Shown: in pieces, positions 1 to 12,170 of the stretch | How positions within the stretch are numbered: the first letter of the stretch is position 1 | How the letters are laid out: each line of letters begins with the position of its first letter | Source of the DNA: Onchidella celtica | Taxonomy: Eukaryota > Mollusca > Gastropoda > Systellommatophora > Onchidiidae | Direction of reading: 5' to 3' | NCBI GenBank assembly: GCA_963931925.1 | Contig: OZ007571.1 | Coordinates: 41,316,913 to 41,380,912, forward strand | DNA: 64,000 nt | Translations under genes and position numbers: made by a program | The notes under the pieces: model-generated | Database searches by the model: none | What the model was told of the DNA's origin: nothing | Seen by the model: the letters and a program-made list of their open reading frames with translations, nothing else

Positions 1-953
1 TATGCTTAGAGAGGTTTCACTATTGAGAGGCACGGGAGGCGCCGCAAAACCATTGTTAGCATGGAGCATAAAGTAGGCCACTGCAGTAAACAATATCCGT
101 TTGCGCATTTCCACAGGGAGTAAGCTTACACACGGCTATAAATAGTTTCAATCAGCCCAAAAATATCGACAAACCACAGTAAATAGATATGCAGACTATC
201 TTTAGTGAAGGTGGCCTCTTTCAATTCTAATTTACCGCAACGACCTAGTTTCGCGATTTGGCGGACGTGAGATATCTCTATAAATACATTTACTCTCTGG
301 TTTAATGTAATGTCTTCGACACCTCCCTTTTAATTGTCATTATTGAAAAAAAGAAAGATGGGTGAAATTTAACAGTAACATTTGATATTTTGCTTTAAGG
401 GATTGAGACTTTCAATCTTGCCACGCTTTGGTCCCAGCAGATTATGGATTGGACTCTTATCTTCAGTACCGCCCAATTGCCAACTCGCTCGAGAGCAATT
501 TTCTGTATCAAGTTATCTCTGCGCTCTGCATGATGTCGGTGCATTAGCAAATACCTTTGGTTACTAATGTTGTTTTCCGATTTGCTGACACATTCATCTT
601 ACATCTGAATTAATCCTTGAATGAATGAAACCGCCCCCACACTTCCGACTAACTGAGGGAATGGGAATGATGGGAGAGACTGACGTGCCAGGACGAGGCT
701 CAATCAGCATTACTTCCTGTACAATTTGCCATTAGCACAATGCTCAACGCCTACACATTGTTTGTGTCACCAGAGACAATGAAAGGCGTGGAGGCAAGGT
801 CAGTACATTATTACACTATGTAAGGAGTCCTTGGCAAAGTAAGAAAATTTCAGTTTACTTAACCCATCACAACAAAAATAATACCGTATTTGTTTCTTGT
901 ACGTGTGTATGTGTGTTAACCATTGTTCCGTTGCTTTCAAATTAATTATTTGT
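1..953. other. Intergenic, nothing recognised
   Basis: AT-rich single-copy-looking sequence. I see no conserved coding segment, RNA gene or clear repeat. The one short open frame at 382-567 has no recognisable family and no splice or codon evidence. Confidence 0.5.
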
Positions 954-1172
954 AAATGGATCTGTCTAAATCGGGCTTAAGGCGGAATTTTTATACTTTT
1001 TTTCAAATATCAAAACGATTTCAAGCAAAATATTTTTACCAAGTGGTGAAAAATGGCCATTCTTTCATTTTATCAGCAAATCTCAATTTTCGTAGGAAAT
1101 GTTTCCCACTTCGGAGGGGTTTTCTTAGCAATTCGGTCTTTGACCTTAAGCTCGATTTCGTCCGATCCACTC
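954..1172 (+). mobile_element. MITE, copy 1 (GGATCTG...AGATCC family)
   Basis: This 219-bp segment matches the reverse complement of 41561-41778 along its whole length: both have a start like GGATCTG..AAAT and an end like GATCCACTC, and share inner blocks such as GAAATTTTTATACTT, TTTCAAGCAAAATATTTT and GAGGGGTTTTCT. The ends are inverted repeats of about 20 bp, more diverged here than in the other copy. Equal length, imperfect terminal inverted repeats and no coding capacity fit a non-autonomous DNA element. I could not fix the target duplication, so the superfamily is open. Confidence 0.6.
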
Positions 1173-3045
1173 ATATTAACCGGCAGGGCTACCCGGCAAT
1201 GCTCGGATAACCTTTACCCTTTACCTTCCTTACTCTTCTTCCCTTCCCTTCCCCAAACCTCATCTCCTCCTTACTTCTCTTTCTCTTCCTCTTCTACCTC
1301 TCCCCTTCCCCGCCCTCCACTTGCAAAAAATTCATTTATCAATATATAATAGAAATAAGAAACCGGACCTCGCATCAATAGTTCTATCAGCTTCCTTGGC
1401 GAAGAAAGAACAATAATAATAATGATAATAATAATAATAATAATAAAGACCTTTTCTTTACTTTTCTACAACAGTCATTTCAGCGCAATAGTGCATCAGC
1501 AAGTGGGTTTGTTGGAGCATATGTAGATAAATGCATTTTGGTGCTTTTGAACGAAAAATAGTGAGGATTAAGGGAAATCCATTTTTGAGCAGGAATTGTA
1601 TACTTTTTTCCCAACAGGCTGTGATAATATATTGATTGAGAAATGAGGGTTTTCATACATCAAACTTCTTTATTTATCTTCGTTGCATCTACTCAGCACT
1701 CTGTCACAGTGTATTATGTGAAGCCACGAGGAAATGCCACGCCATTTAACCACTCCTACTGACCTTCCAATGATCATCCAATATTTAATGTGCATATTTG
1801 TGCAGTCAACAAAGTTCTCAAATGACAAGATAAGCATATTTTTTTAAATTATATGTCGTTTAGTCTCCTGGCTGTCTATCCGACCTTTCGTGAGAAACCG
1901 CAAAATGGCATAGATTGATTTTTACCGTGTTTTCTCCGTGGGTTCTCATCTTCCTTGATCTTTAAAAGCAGCAATTATCTCTTACAGAAAGTCTGACATT
2001 CTAACGATCTTTTGTCGTTGACTATGCTGCCATACTGACTTTATCAGTTTGTTATTTCAAATCTATATGATATTCGATATAAAGAATAATTGATTTAACC
2101 CTTTGAGTGCAGACCAAAAAAATCTGGTGTTCTGGGCGGACTATTGATGGGGGGGGGGGGGGGCTCAGTCTAATTCCAGTGCCAGATAAAGAAATACTAA
2201 GTTGTGTTCACTGCTCATCTACAGCTTACTGTATAAAATACTGCTGTCCTCTCTAACAAGAGCCCTTCCAGAACAGCCGTTTTAATATTGTTATGTTACA
2301 TAAAAATAATAATCCCACAATACGATAGGAAATGGTAAACACTGCTCCTGTACTGTACGGCAGTCGATAGCTGTAAAAAAAAATCGGATATTTAGAATAT
2401 TCTAAACAAACGGCCAATTTGAGCCAAGGTGGTAGTTAATACGCACTGTCGTGATCGTCGCTCTAAGCTCTCGGTGGTTAAGTTATTTTATTGAGACCCC
2501 CAGAATGACAGTAAGTGATGCATGAAATCAACTGGACAGTGGCGAATAATTTGTACATACAGCATAGGAAGATGTAAGAATTTCTTATGTTGTTATTGTT
2601 TCCATGTTGTTCTTCTCATTTCGTTGGTCAGTTATTCTGTCTGCTTATCATCCCCCTCCCCCCTCTCATTTTCTTTATCTTATTGTGTCATTCTTTGTTG
2701 TTGTTTTTTCACTCATTATCTTCACTACATTTTCTTTTCCTTTGTCTTGTTATTGTCAATACCAATTAACGTTATTATCATTTGGTTTTAATCGTTTTTC
2801 TTTCCTTCTTTCCTTCCTTCGAATCGTTGTTCGTCGAGTTGGTCTCCTAGCAGTGTTTTATTTCTTCTTTTTCAGTCTTTCATGTTTCATTCCTCTGTTT
2901 CTAAATGTTTTACGTGTGCGCTTTTTCTTAACCTTTTTACCGACTGCACTTTTCTGTCCTGTATCTCTTATCCTTATTATATTTTTCTTCTGTCTAGTTT
3001 TACATATGGGCGGAATTGTTCCTGGTATGTTTCTACTTTTTCTGT
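1173..3045. other. Intergenic with small simple repeats
   Basis: Contains a C/T-rich stretch (about 1215-1320), an (AAT)n microsatellite near 1411-1446 and a run of 14 G at about 2151-2163. A TTTAACCCTTTGAGTG motif at 2095 resembles ends of TTAA-flanked MITEs, but I cannot find a partner end. No gene seen. Confidence 0.45.
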
Positions 3046-3472
3046 TAGTATTCCATCTATCCATCCATCCACGCATCCGTCCACCCACAATCCATCCATT
3101 CATCCATCCATCATCCATCCACCCATCATCCATCCATCCATCCATCCACCCACCCACCCATCCACCCATCCATCCATCCATCCATCCATTCACCCGTCCA
3201 TCCATTCATTCATCCAACCATCTATCCTTCGATCTATTCACCCATCCATCCGTCTATCCATCCATCCACCCATCCATCCGCCTATCCACCCATCCATCTA
3301 TTCACCCATCCATCCAGCCATCTGTCCACCATCCATCCATCCATATATCTACCCATCCATCCATCCGTTCATCCACCCATCTATCCATCCATCCATCTAT
3401 CCATCCATCCGTCCATCCATCCACCTACCTACCCATCCATCCATCCATCCATCCACCTACCTACCCATCCAT

Positions 3473-3506
<34 letters not shown>
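3046..3506. repeat. ATCC tetranucleotide satellite
   Basis: About 460 bp of (ATCC)n with many single-base variants (ACCC, GTCC, TTCA). The period of four means long open frames appear in several phases (Ser-Ile-His-Pro repeats on plus, Trp-Met-Asp-Gly on minus); these are artefacts of the repeat. Confidence 0.95.
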
Positions 3507-3956
3507 TATAGAGCTATCTCTTTTTCACCGTTCCTTTATTCCTGTGTGTGAAGTGAATTTTGTGAAACTCTTCTGCATTTGATAACTTGAGACCTGTGAT
3601 CAAATTAAAGATTCTCCAGAGAATTGCGTGAGGTGTGAGTGGTAAAAAAAAAAAAAAATGGAATTCTACCAGGCACGCATTGACAGGCCAAAGCGCCTGG
3701 CAGGGTATGCCAAATTGGACGAAGAACTTAATTAATTGCAAATAAAGAAAATGAGCAACCTCTGCCACTTTGTAGGGGGTGAGACTATGGTAGTTTCAGT
3801 GGCACTGTGTGTTGCACCCATAACCCCTTATTAAGATAGAATGATTCACTGGTCTTTTCATTTTCTTTTTCTAACCCTGACTATCTTCTCACAGAAAATT
3901 TGGAGGAAGCATGCATTTTGAAAAGCGTGGGGAAAAGGGGAGGGGGGAGGAAAAGA

Positions 3957-4080
3957 GAGGAGGGACAGACAGACAGACATACAGAAAGAGAGATAAAAAT
4001 AGAGACAGAAAGAGAAAGAGAGAGACAGAGAGAGAAAGAAAGAGAAACAGACAGACAGATAGACAAAGAGAGAGCAACAA
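3957..4080. repeat. GACA/GAGA purine-rich microsatellite
   Basis: Interleaved (GACA)n and (GA)n on the plus strand, nearly all purine with scattered C and T. The open frames over it are low-complexity shadows. Confidence 0.85.
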
Positions 4081-4424
4081 TAAAAACCCTACCAAAGTGT
4101 TGCAAACAAATTCAGGGACTATTAATGGAAGACACCTTCCCACTCCACCCCCACTCCCACCTTAAGAATCCAGACTGTCTTGCCTTTTTTGTTTTGTTGT
4201 TGTTGTTGTCTTGCATCAAGTACCGGACAGAAGACCAATAAGTATGTTTGTATTAAATTCCTTTTCCTTTGTTTTCCATCATATTCTTGCTGTGCCATAC
4301 CTGCATCCGACGATGTTAATCCTTGACTTACCTGACCCAAGGCGTTATACCCAAACGCATTCAAAATAGAACCATGAAATTTAATGAAACAAAGAAACAA
4401 AAACTAGATTAAAGGCAGGAAATT

Positions 4425-4680
4425 ACGTCACGCACACACGCACGACCACACACACGCACACACATGCCCGTACACACATACACAACACACTCGTGCATAC
4501 CTTGTTTAAACACTGGAACATTACGTCACGCACACAGGCACACACACACACATACATACACGCACGTACACACACACACAATCAGTGGAACATCACTTCA
4601 CGCACACACGAACACACCCATACACAACATACACACACACTCGCACACACACACTCACTCACACAAACGCACATGCATAC
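4425..4680. repeat. CA-rich repeat with a longer-order unit
   Basis: Imperfect (CA)n in which a longer motif recurs three times: TTACGTCACGCACAC near 4424, GGAACATTACGTCACGCAC near 4516 and a variant near 4588. The region is therefore a higher-order duplication as well as a dinucleotide repeat. Confidence 0.8.
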
Positions 4681-5065
4681 GTTGTGTTACGTTCAACTAC
4701 CCCTCCGGGGATCATCCCCCGGGCTTCTGTCGCTCACGTTTGCGTGACTTGCAGTCACAAGGATCTGACTGTGGACACTTTCACCCAATCAACTCTCCAC
4801 CACCGATCTCACCTTTGGTTTCGTGACTGTAACTGACGCTGTGAAGGTTGCTGGGGTTACCAGGGGAAGCGCAGACGCCGTGGCTTTCAGACTCATTTCT
4901 TTTTCTTCAAATTTGAAAGTAAATAAGCTCATTTTAAAGTCGATTATCTGCTGTTAAAACCAATTTAGGTGATAGTAGGATGTTATTTTTTTGGATAGAA
5001 ATGGAATGTTCCCTCCGTTGTTTGGTTTTTATTGCCAAAGTGAAACCCAATCAAATGGTATTTAT

Positions 5066-5475
5066 TTTTCTCCAGTGAAGATAAAGATGTTATTTATATT
5101 TCTCGCAATGAAGATAAAGATGTATTTATCTTTCTTCAATGAAGATAAAGACGTTATTTATTTTTCTCGCAATGAAGACGAAGACGAAATTTATTTTTCT
5201 CCAATGAAACTAAAGATGTTTTGTTTTTTTCTCACAATGAAGATAAAGATGGTATTTATTTTTCTCCAGTGAAGATAAAGACGTTATTTATTTTCCTCCA
5301 ATGAAGATAAAGATGGTATTTATTTTTCTTCAATGAAGATAAAGACGTTATTTATTTTCCTCCAATGAAGATAAAGATGGTATTTATTTTTCTCCAATGA
5401 AACTAAAGATGTTTTTTTTTTTCTCGCAATGAAGATAAAGATGGTATTTATTTTCCTCCAATGAAGATAAACACT
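5066..5475. repeat. Minisatellite, about 33-bp unit, ~13 copies
   Basis: Tandem unit built on AATGAAGATAAAGATG followed by GTATTTATTTTTCTCC. About 13 copies are seen with small substitutions (GACG for GATG, ACTAAAG for GATAAAG, CGCA for TCCA). A 93-residue plus-strand frame (4991-5272) crosses several copies because some units are 33 bp. It has no family features, and I do not count it as a gene. Confidence 0.9.
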
Positions 5476-6109
5476 TTCTATAGCAAAGCTGGATACCGTG
5501 GTGAGATATTATTTAAGTCGTAATATTTCACATGGTTGTCTTTTACATGCAAAAAATAAATTTCACTAGATCGCAGAGATATTACTTTTTAATGCAACAC
5601 TCAATTATCTCCTTAATAGTCATTAAAGAATTACAGGTATCCGTTTTGACTAGTTCCCATTTTGTAGATCTATCTAAATATTATTCAGTTCTAGTGTAAA
5701 GAACGAAATGTCGTGATCACTGTGTGACAGATGGAAGAAAGAAAACAGCATATATGTACTCTACCCATCGCACTGAGATCAGGAGCTACATAATGTAATA
5801 GCAAATATTTTCAACAAAAATATTCCAGATTTCAAACAGTTTGATTTTAGTTTGTATGCACGTAAATAATGTATTATCACAGACAAAAATAACAGTATCT
5901 CAGAATATGTCTTTCTGCTACTGTGCAGTAGACTCCACAGTGGACGAACATGTAAAATTACGTTTAAAATGTAAAAACAAAATCTTATAATTAAATTAAA
6001 TTCCTTAACACAGCGATTCTCAGTTCGGCAGCTTTAGGCTATCTGATCTGCATTAATATTGTTGATATTATAAAAACCACACAAAAACTGCGGCGTGGCA
6101 GCAAGGCCA
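5476..6109. other. Intergenic, nothing recognised
   Basis: AT-rich, no repeat or coding signal that I can support. Confidence 0.5.
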
Positions 6110-6542
6110 TATGCAAAGTCAAAATTTGGCAAAAAGAAAAAGTTACATGTAGCAAAGCCCCGCGTAAGAAATAATACTCAAAAGATACAATGAAACGCAA
6201 ACTAAAAGAGGAGACAGAAAAATGGCCTATGTTTCGGCAACAGCATATGCTTCTGTCCTGCAATACAAGCAAGAACTCTCAGCTAAGTAGACATGTTCTA
6301 TTTAGATTCTATGTATTTCATATTCAAATCTTTTATTGTTCGATTGTTTTATCTGTTCAATTGTCCAATCGTTGTTTGTTTGTTCTTTCTTAATTTTTCT
6401 TTGCAAAAGGCTATTGCCGAAATATCGGCATTTTCTGTCTTCTCTTTTAGTTTGCGTTTCATAGTATCGTTTGGATATTATTTCTTACGCGAGGCTCTGC
6501 TGCATACATATAGATTTTTCTTTTTGCCAAATTTTGGCCCAT
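6110..6542. repeat. Fold-back (inverted repeat) element
   Basis: The arm at about 6110-6245 is complementary to the arm at about 6405-6542, with about 160 bp between. Shared blocks include AATTTGGCAAAAAGAAAAA, GCGTAAGAAATAATA and ATGAAACGCAAACTAAAAGA, each found as its reverse complement in the second arm. Short open frames on the two strands mirror one another for this reason. Probably a fold-back or MITE-like DNA element, or an inverted duplication; no target duplication found. Confidence 0.75.
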
Positions 6543-8480
6543 CTGCTTTAGTATTGATAGGGCCCATCATATTAAATATTTCTTTGATAGGATTTTGAAA
6601 ATGGTCCAGCGCCATTCATTTTGAGATTGGTTCTCAGAAAAATCAGATATGATTATCTCATAAATGAGTAACGAATTACTGGAAAAATCACCGGAAAAAG
6701 TAGTTTTTGAATTTCACAAGATGACAGTGGTATTACTATTAGACTTAGCCATCGTCTTTTCAGTTCGATTGATGCCGTCGCAGAGGTCGCGGGTTCCATA
6801 CCCATCTTTGACACGTGTTTTTCTTTTTCTTTTCACTCCCGCTCCGCTTTCCTCAGCACACACTGGGTACATAATAATAAACTTGTAATCGCCTCACAAT
6901 TTCTCTGTATTATTTTCTTAGTGCTCTGTCTCGCCCAAGCTTCTGTTCACCTTTGTTGACAGTGTCCAGAGAATACACATAGGGGTGTAGAACTGTATCT
7001 GCTTCATCTGCAACACATGATGACGTTACATCTCACTTAGATTACCAAGTTGATAATTATGTGAGAAAACTATAATTATTATTACTTTACAAGGTTTCTT
7101 GACGTCTCCTGCAGGGCAGCATGGGAGTCACGATCTGGTCAGGTGCTCGCTCATTCACTTACGTCATTGGACAGTGTCACTGTTTGTCGCACTTTCATCA
7201 GTTTCTCGAGAAAGTCAAAAAAACAAAACAAAAACGAGTTTATGGGAAAGCGAGCACGACTTCGTATTTCTTACATCATCTTGTGGTCAAAGCAGGAAGA
7301 GACCCTGTTCCGTGGCCTGGATTCATTATGGCATTAAAAGTGCATGTTTTGTTCATCACAAATTGATATCGAGCACTACTCTGCAGTGGGGGAAAAAATG
7401 CGACTTAAAGTTATACAAATACATTTGTAAAAGTTGCATAGAAAATCCACAGCCTCACTATAGTTTGTTTTCTGTCTAATTACCTCTAATAACAAATTAT
7501 TTTCAAAATGGCTGCGCAAATACCTGGCCTTTACCATTATATTATTGTTCCTTTCCGAACGTTTCATGGCTGCACTCTCAGACTCTTTTTTTTTTTTCCA
7601 ACGATATTAATTTTTTTAGAAGGAAGCCGTCAAGTTACCAGTCACAAGAGCAGTTTCTAAACTTTGAATAGTCTTACTGAGGTCTCGATGTGTAGTGTTC
7701 AAGTTGGGCAACAAACAAAATGAAGCGACGGGGATGTAGTAGCTGCTTGTAATTAAATATTATTGTGTTCTCCTACCTGCTGTCGCACATAGGCTAGTAG
7801 ATATGAACTTACGGCATAAAATGATTGAATAAATGACACACGTTTTAATATTATTACAATACGGGAAGAACACTTCATGGCGGAAGGGGGATACTACTGA
7901 CAACATTTCTGAATGAAAGACGCAATTTATCAGATCAGAAGAAAAAAAGAAGTGAGAGGGCACGCAAAATTTATTGTATTGGTGACAGATGATAAACACC
8001 AGAGAGAGGACGAGGGGAAACAATGACGAGAGAGAAAGGATAGAAACAAAAATAAAATAGTTTACAAATCGTTCCAAACTGCATCAATTGTATCGTTAAA
8101 TCACCGAGTGGTTACCGCTTTGTGGCCTGTGATAAATCTGCAGAATCTCAGAGAGAAAAAATCTATGGGCATTTCAGAGTGCTTTATTTAAGCCTGCCAC
8201 GGATTAGATCGCTAAAAACTTCATTTCAGCCCAACTAGTGCGTCAAATACATTACATCCAACCACAGTTGTTGGCTGATGAGGAAGATAATTATTGGTGA
8301 CAGTAAACGCAATGTTTGGGCAGCTATTGGCTATGGACAGACTTACGCGGGCAATTCTATGTCCCCATTACTTCCATTCAACAGTCATCAAGCCGGGCTT
8401 TGTCCAATTTTCCATTGATTTCATATGGGAATGTTTTCCTCTCCAGATCGATTTACAGGCGGGGATTCAGTAAATGTGGC
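6543..8480. other. Intergenic, nothing recognised
   Basis: No conserved coding segment. Several open frames of 60-130 codons exist (for example 7099-7479) but overlap one another in different frames and show no family features. Confidence 0.45.
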
Positions 8481-8499
8481 GTGGTCAGTAGGAGGAGAG

Positions 8500-8628
8500 A
8501 GAAAGGCAAACGCAGAGAGAGAGAGGGGTGGGGAGGGGGAGGGGAGGGGTAGAGAGAGAGAGAGAGAAACGTAGAGCGATAGGGAGAGAGACTAACACAT
8601 AGACAGAGAGAGACCAACCGAAAGAGAG

Positions 8629-8672
<44 letters not shown>

Positions 8673-8770
8673 AACAGACAAAAACAGAAAGAGAGACAGA
8701 CAGGTTGAGACTGTGAAAGAGAGAAACAGTGAGAAACACACACACACAGAGACGGAGAGAGAGAATGTGG
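8500..8770. repeat. GA-rich and CA microsatellite cluster
   Basis: (GA)n and GGGAGG tracts followed by a (CA)n run at about 8633-8667 and then more GA. Minus-strand Ser/Leu/Cys/Val frames over it are low-complexity shadows. Confidence 0.9.
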
Positions 8771-10189
8771 GAGTATGACTGACAGCCGCTTTGGAAACAA
8801 AGCAGCGAGAGAAGAGAGAATGAGTAGGTGAACCTGGGTGGGCTAGACGTGGGTGGATGATTAAGTGAATCACGGGCTTCCGTGGCTGAATGAGCCAAGC
8901 AGTTGGTGAATCAGTGATAGATGAGGACAGAAAGATATCCAGATGGAGAGAAGAAGACTAGTGAAAACAAGAGGCGGAAGAAGAAGAAGAAATAAGGACT
9001 CGGGGCTAGATCAACTATTGATGCTGTGATTGTCTGATTTATTGATCAAGTACTTGGTGTGACTAGCCCAGCCACTTCATAGGGCACCGACAGAATTAAG
9101 ACACCATATATAGCAAGACAAGAAAATCAGGGAGGGGGAGAAACGGGAAAGTCCGACTTGACCAACCCAGTTCAAGCATCCTTCAAGTCCACGCAGAAAA
9201 TTTGGTCGTAGATCGCGAATTTCTGGGTCAATGGCATTTAACACACTTTCCTTGAGTGGTGGCTCTCGGAGAATGTACAGATTCTAAAAATTTAAAGAAA
9301 AATGTGATATATTGTGCGAAAGTCCATATTTACCTGTGTCTTATATTCCTCCTGGTAGTCTTATTTCACATTGTCAACCGTACGAAGTATTAAGATGCAA
9401 AATTTCCCCCTTTCTGTGTATGGATGTCAGCGAACACTATCCTGGGTTATTTTTTTTTTTTCGAAAACCATCTCACCACGGCTTTTTTTTCTCTCCTGTT
9501 TTAGGTATTACGAGCTTAACTATGCTTTGTGTACAATGCTATAACCTTGTAATCCAGGCAGAAACTGTATCTTATCTGAACCTGGTTCTGTCTGTGAAGG
9601 AGAGTGAAATAGTTTACAGTTTAAATGTGAAATGTCTAAGAACGAAACATTTATTGTACTAGCCGATGAATCTGGCAAATGTTTTGTACCAAGCCCAACC
9701 GTGAGGTCTAGGTCACAGTAATAATGGCACTTGGATTCGATGCAAAAACTGTAATAGAATTTTTTGTTTCAGTGCAGTCACTTGCAGAATACACAGATGT
9801 GATGAAGTTGATTATCGACCTCCAATGTGTAAAGAGAGGCACAAAAACAAATGTCTGAATCATACTTTTCGATTGCACTCTAAGATATTGAGTCTCGTTT
9901 TTTTCCGGGCACAATCCTAAATAAATAATATCAACGACTGAATTTTGCCCCAAATAGATGTGTTTACGTAATTTATCGTAAAAAATTGTGGCCGATACCC
10001 AAATTCCATTATGTTTGATCGCGTAGTTACGAAGTTTTAAGTGTTTACATCTTCACCCTCTAGATCCATTTTTGTGTGATGATAGCAAACGTGTTACCTG
10101 TAATAATATGGCAGTGTTGTTTGTATCAAGTTGCTTACAAGTTTACAGTATAGGAGATACTGCAAGAGATCGATGATTGGAAGGCGTCC
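8771..10189. other. Intergenic, nothing recognised
   Basis: No gene, RNA or transposon signal supported; a short GAA-rich patch at about 8975-8990. Confidence 0.45.
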
Positions 10190-11205
10190 ATCTCCCTCCC
10201 TGCTAAAGATTATTATTTTTGGTTTACATGTTTTGTTACCTGTACGAGCAATTTGGTTTTGTCTCCCTGCTAAAGATTATTTTGGTTTACATGTTTTGTT
10301 ACTTATAGGAGCAGTTTCGTTATGTAACCCGGCTAAAGATTATTTAAGTCCATATGCCTTGCCACGTGTACGAGCTATTTTGTTATGTCTCCCGGCTAAA
10401 GATTATTAATTGAAGTCTACATCTTTGTTACCTACCTGTACGAACTGTTTTGTTTTGTCTCCGGGTTGAAGATTATTTTGGTCTGCATATTTTGTTACCC
10501 GTACGAGCTTTTTTACTTTGTTTGTTGGCTAAAGATTATTTTGGTCCACGTTTTGTCACATGTACGAGCTTTTTTAACTTTGTCTCTTGGCTAAAGATTA
10601 TTTTGGTCCACGTTTTGTCACATGTACGAGCTTTTTTAACTTTGTCTCTTGGCTAAAGATTATTTTGGTCCACGTTTTGTCACATGTACGAGCTTTTTTA
10701 ACTTTGTCTCTTGGCTAAAGATTATTTTGGTCCACGTTTTGTCACATGTACGAGCTTTTTTAACTTTGTCTCTTGGCTAAAGATTATTTTGGTCCACGTT
10801 TTGTCACATGTACGAGCTTTTTTAACTTTGTCTCTTGGCTAAAGGTTATTTTGGTCCACGTTTTGTCACATGTACGAGCTTTTTTAACTTTGTCTCTTGG
10901 CTAAAGGTTATTTTGGTTTACATGTTTTGTTACATGTACGAGCTTTTTTAACTTTGTCTCTTGGCTAAAGATTATTTTGGTCCACGTTTTGTCACATGTA
11001 CGAGCTTTTTTAACTTTGTCTCTTGGCTAAAGGTTATTTTGGTCCACGTTTTGTCACATGTACGAGCTTTTTTAGCTTTGTCTCTTGGCTAAAGGTTATT
11101 TTGGTTTACATGTTTTGTTACATGTACGAGCTTTTTTAACTTTGTCTCTTGGCTAAAGATTATTTTGGTTTACATGTTTTGTTACCCGTACAAGCATTTT
11201 TTTTT
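10190..11205. repeat. Minisatellite, about 62-bp unit, ~16 copies
   Basis: Head-to-tail array whose unit runs GGCTAAAGATTATTTTGG, then TCCACGTTTTGTCACATG, then TACGAGCTTTTTTAACTTTG and TCTCTT. The first five units (10190-10520) are diverged and vary in length. The units from about 10525 are nearly identical, with two recurring variants (GATT or GGTT after CTAAA; TCCACG or TTTACATG after TTTTGG). This pattern fits recent expansion and homogenisation at the right side of an older array. Confidence 0.95.
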
Positions 11206-11931
11206 TAACCTTCGTACCTTTTTACGATTTTGAAATTTGGGTGTGACCCAGCAATTTCATATGAACACATAATTTTAGAATTTGCAGATTTCAGGTTTAG
11301 AAACACCACCGCCTTTAGCTTTTCTGATACATTGCTAATCCTGACATCATCATCAGCAACAACAACAGCAACAACAACAATAACATGAATAACAACAACA
11401 ACAATAACAAAAGCAGTAACAACAAACAGAAAGGCTACGTCACTGGGATCAATGGCATGTCGTCACCGTATTAGTATAATGGCTTAAATCTCATTTTTCA
11501 TAGTTTTGATAAAAATGGATAAAACTGTTCATGAAGGGGAAATTTGAAGAGGTTTTTCCTTCTAATGTTAGTTGTTTAGTTTGAGGGGATTACCATATCA
11601 GGTTATCTTGAGCTGAGGGATATATTTACGGACAAGATTAAGGGCTAGGCCGGTGACGAAAGTTTGATAATAGGTTTGGGGTGGGGATAGGGTTAGTAAT
11701 ATATTTCTTTCAAGGTTGATCATTTTAATATCTTTTCTCACAATTGCCCCATTAAAACGCTTTAGTGTATTGTCTTTAGATGACGAGATTCAATTATCCT
11801 TCCTTTCTTTTATTTCATTACTGGGATTGTGTGTTTAGGCCTTTATTTTAGGAGGTGAGCTGGCATTGGCTTTTACATCTCACTTTTCTTGTTTTTGTTT
11901 CTGTATGTTTTTATGGTAGGGATTAGTTTTT
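11206..11931. other. Intergenic with a CAA repeat
   Basis: Holds an imperfect (CAA)n/(CAGCAA)n tract at about 11350-11430. Nothing else recognised. Confidence 0.5.
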
Positions 11932-12170
11932 TTTAGAATTTTGCCTAGGCAGCGGCCTTATTCGGCCCGCTCTTCTCGACTTTTAACTGCCAAGGTATCT
12001 TTAACGTGCGCAACTTGCACACTGGCCCTATGAGTTTTTCGCCCTTATCCGAGAAGACTAGGTGCTCGATCCTACCTACCATAGGACCAACATGCCTGCG
12101 CCGACCGTGGATCGAACCCAGTATCTTCGGCATGAAAGGCGAGCACCTTGCCTCTAGACCACCATGTCCC
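11932..12170 (-). mobile_element. tRNA-derived SINE, minus-strand copy
   Basis: Read on the minus strand, it begins GGGACATGGTGGTCTAGAGG, a tRNA-like A box, followed about 40 bases later by GGGTTCGATCC, a B box. A body then contains TCTTCTCGGATAAG, TTAAAGATACCTTGGC and GCTGCCTAGGCAAAAT. The same order of blocks is present on the plus strand at 23318-23610, so this is an interspersed RNA-polymerase-III-derived repeat and not a tRNA gene. The 3' end is shorter than in the other copy. Confidence 0.85.

Noticed and set aside
2604-3551. 315-residue frame rich in Ser-Ile-His-Pro
   Set aside because: Produced by the ATCC satellite, open in several phases and on both strands; no gene features.
4464-4826. 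His-Thr-rich frame
   Set aside because: CA-repeat shadow, also open in neighbouring frames.
8453-8898. Minus-strand Cys/Val/Ser-rich frames resembling membrane segments
   Set aside because: Translations of GA and CA microsatellites.
10190-11205. CRISPR-like repeat array
   Set aside because: Units are contiguous with no unique spacers, and the genome is eukaryotic; it is a minisatellite.
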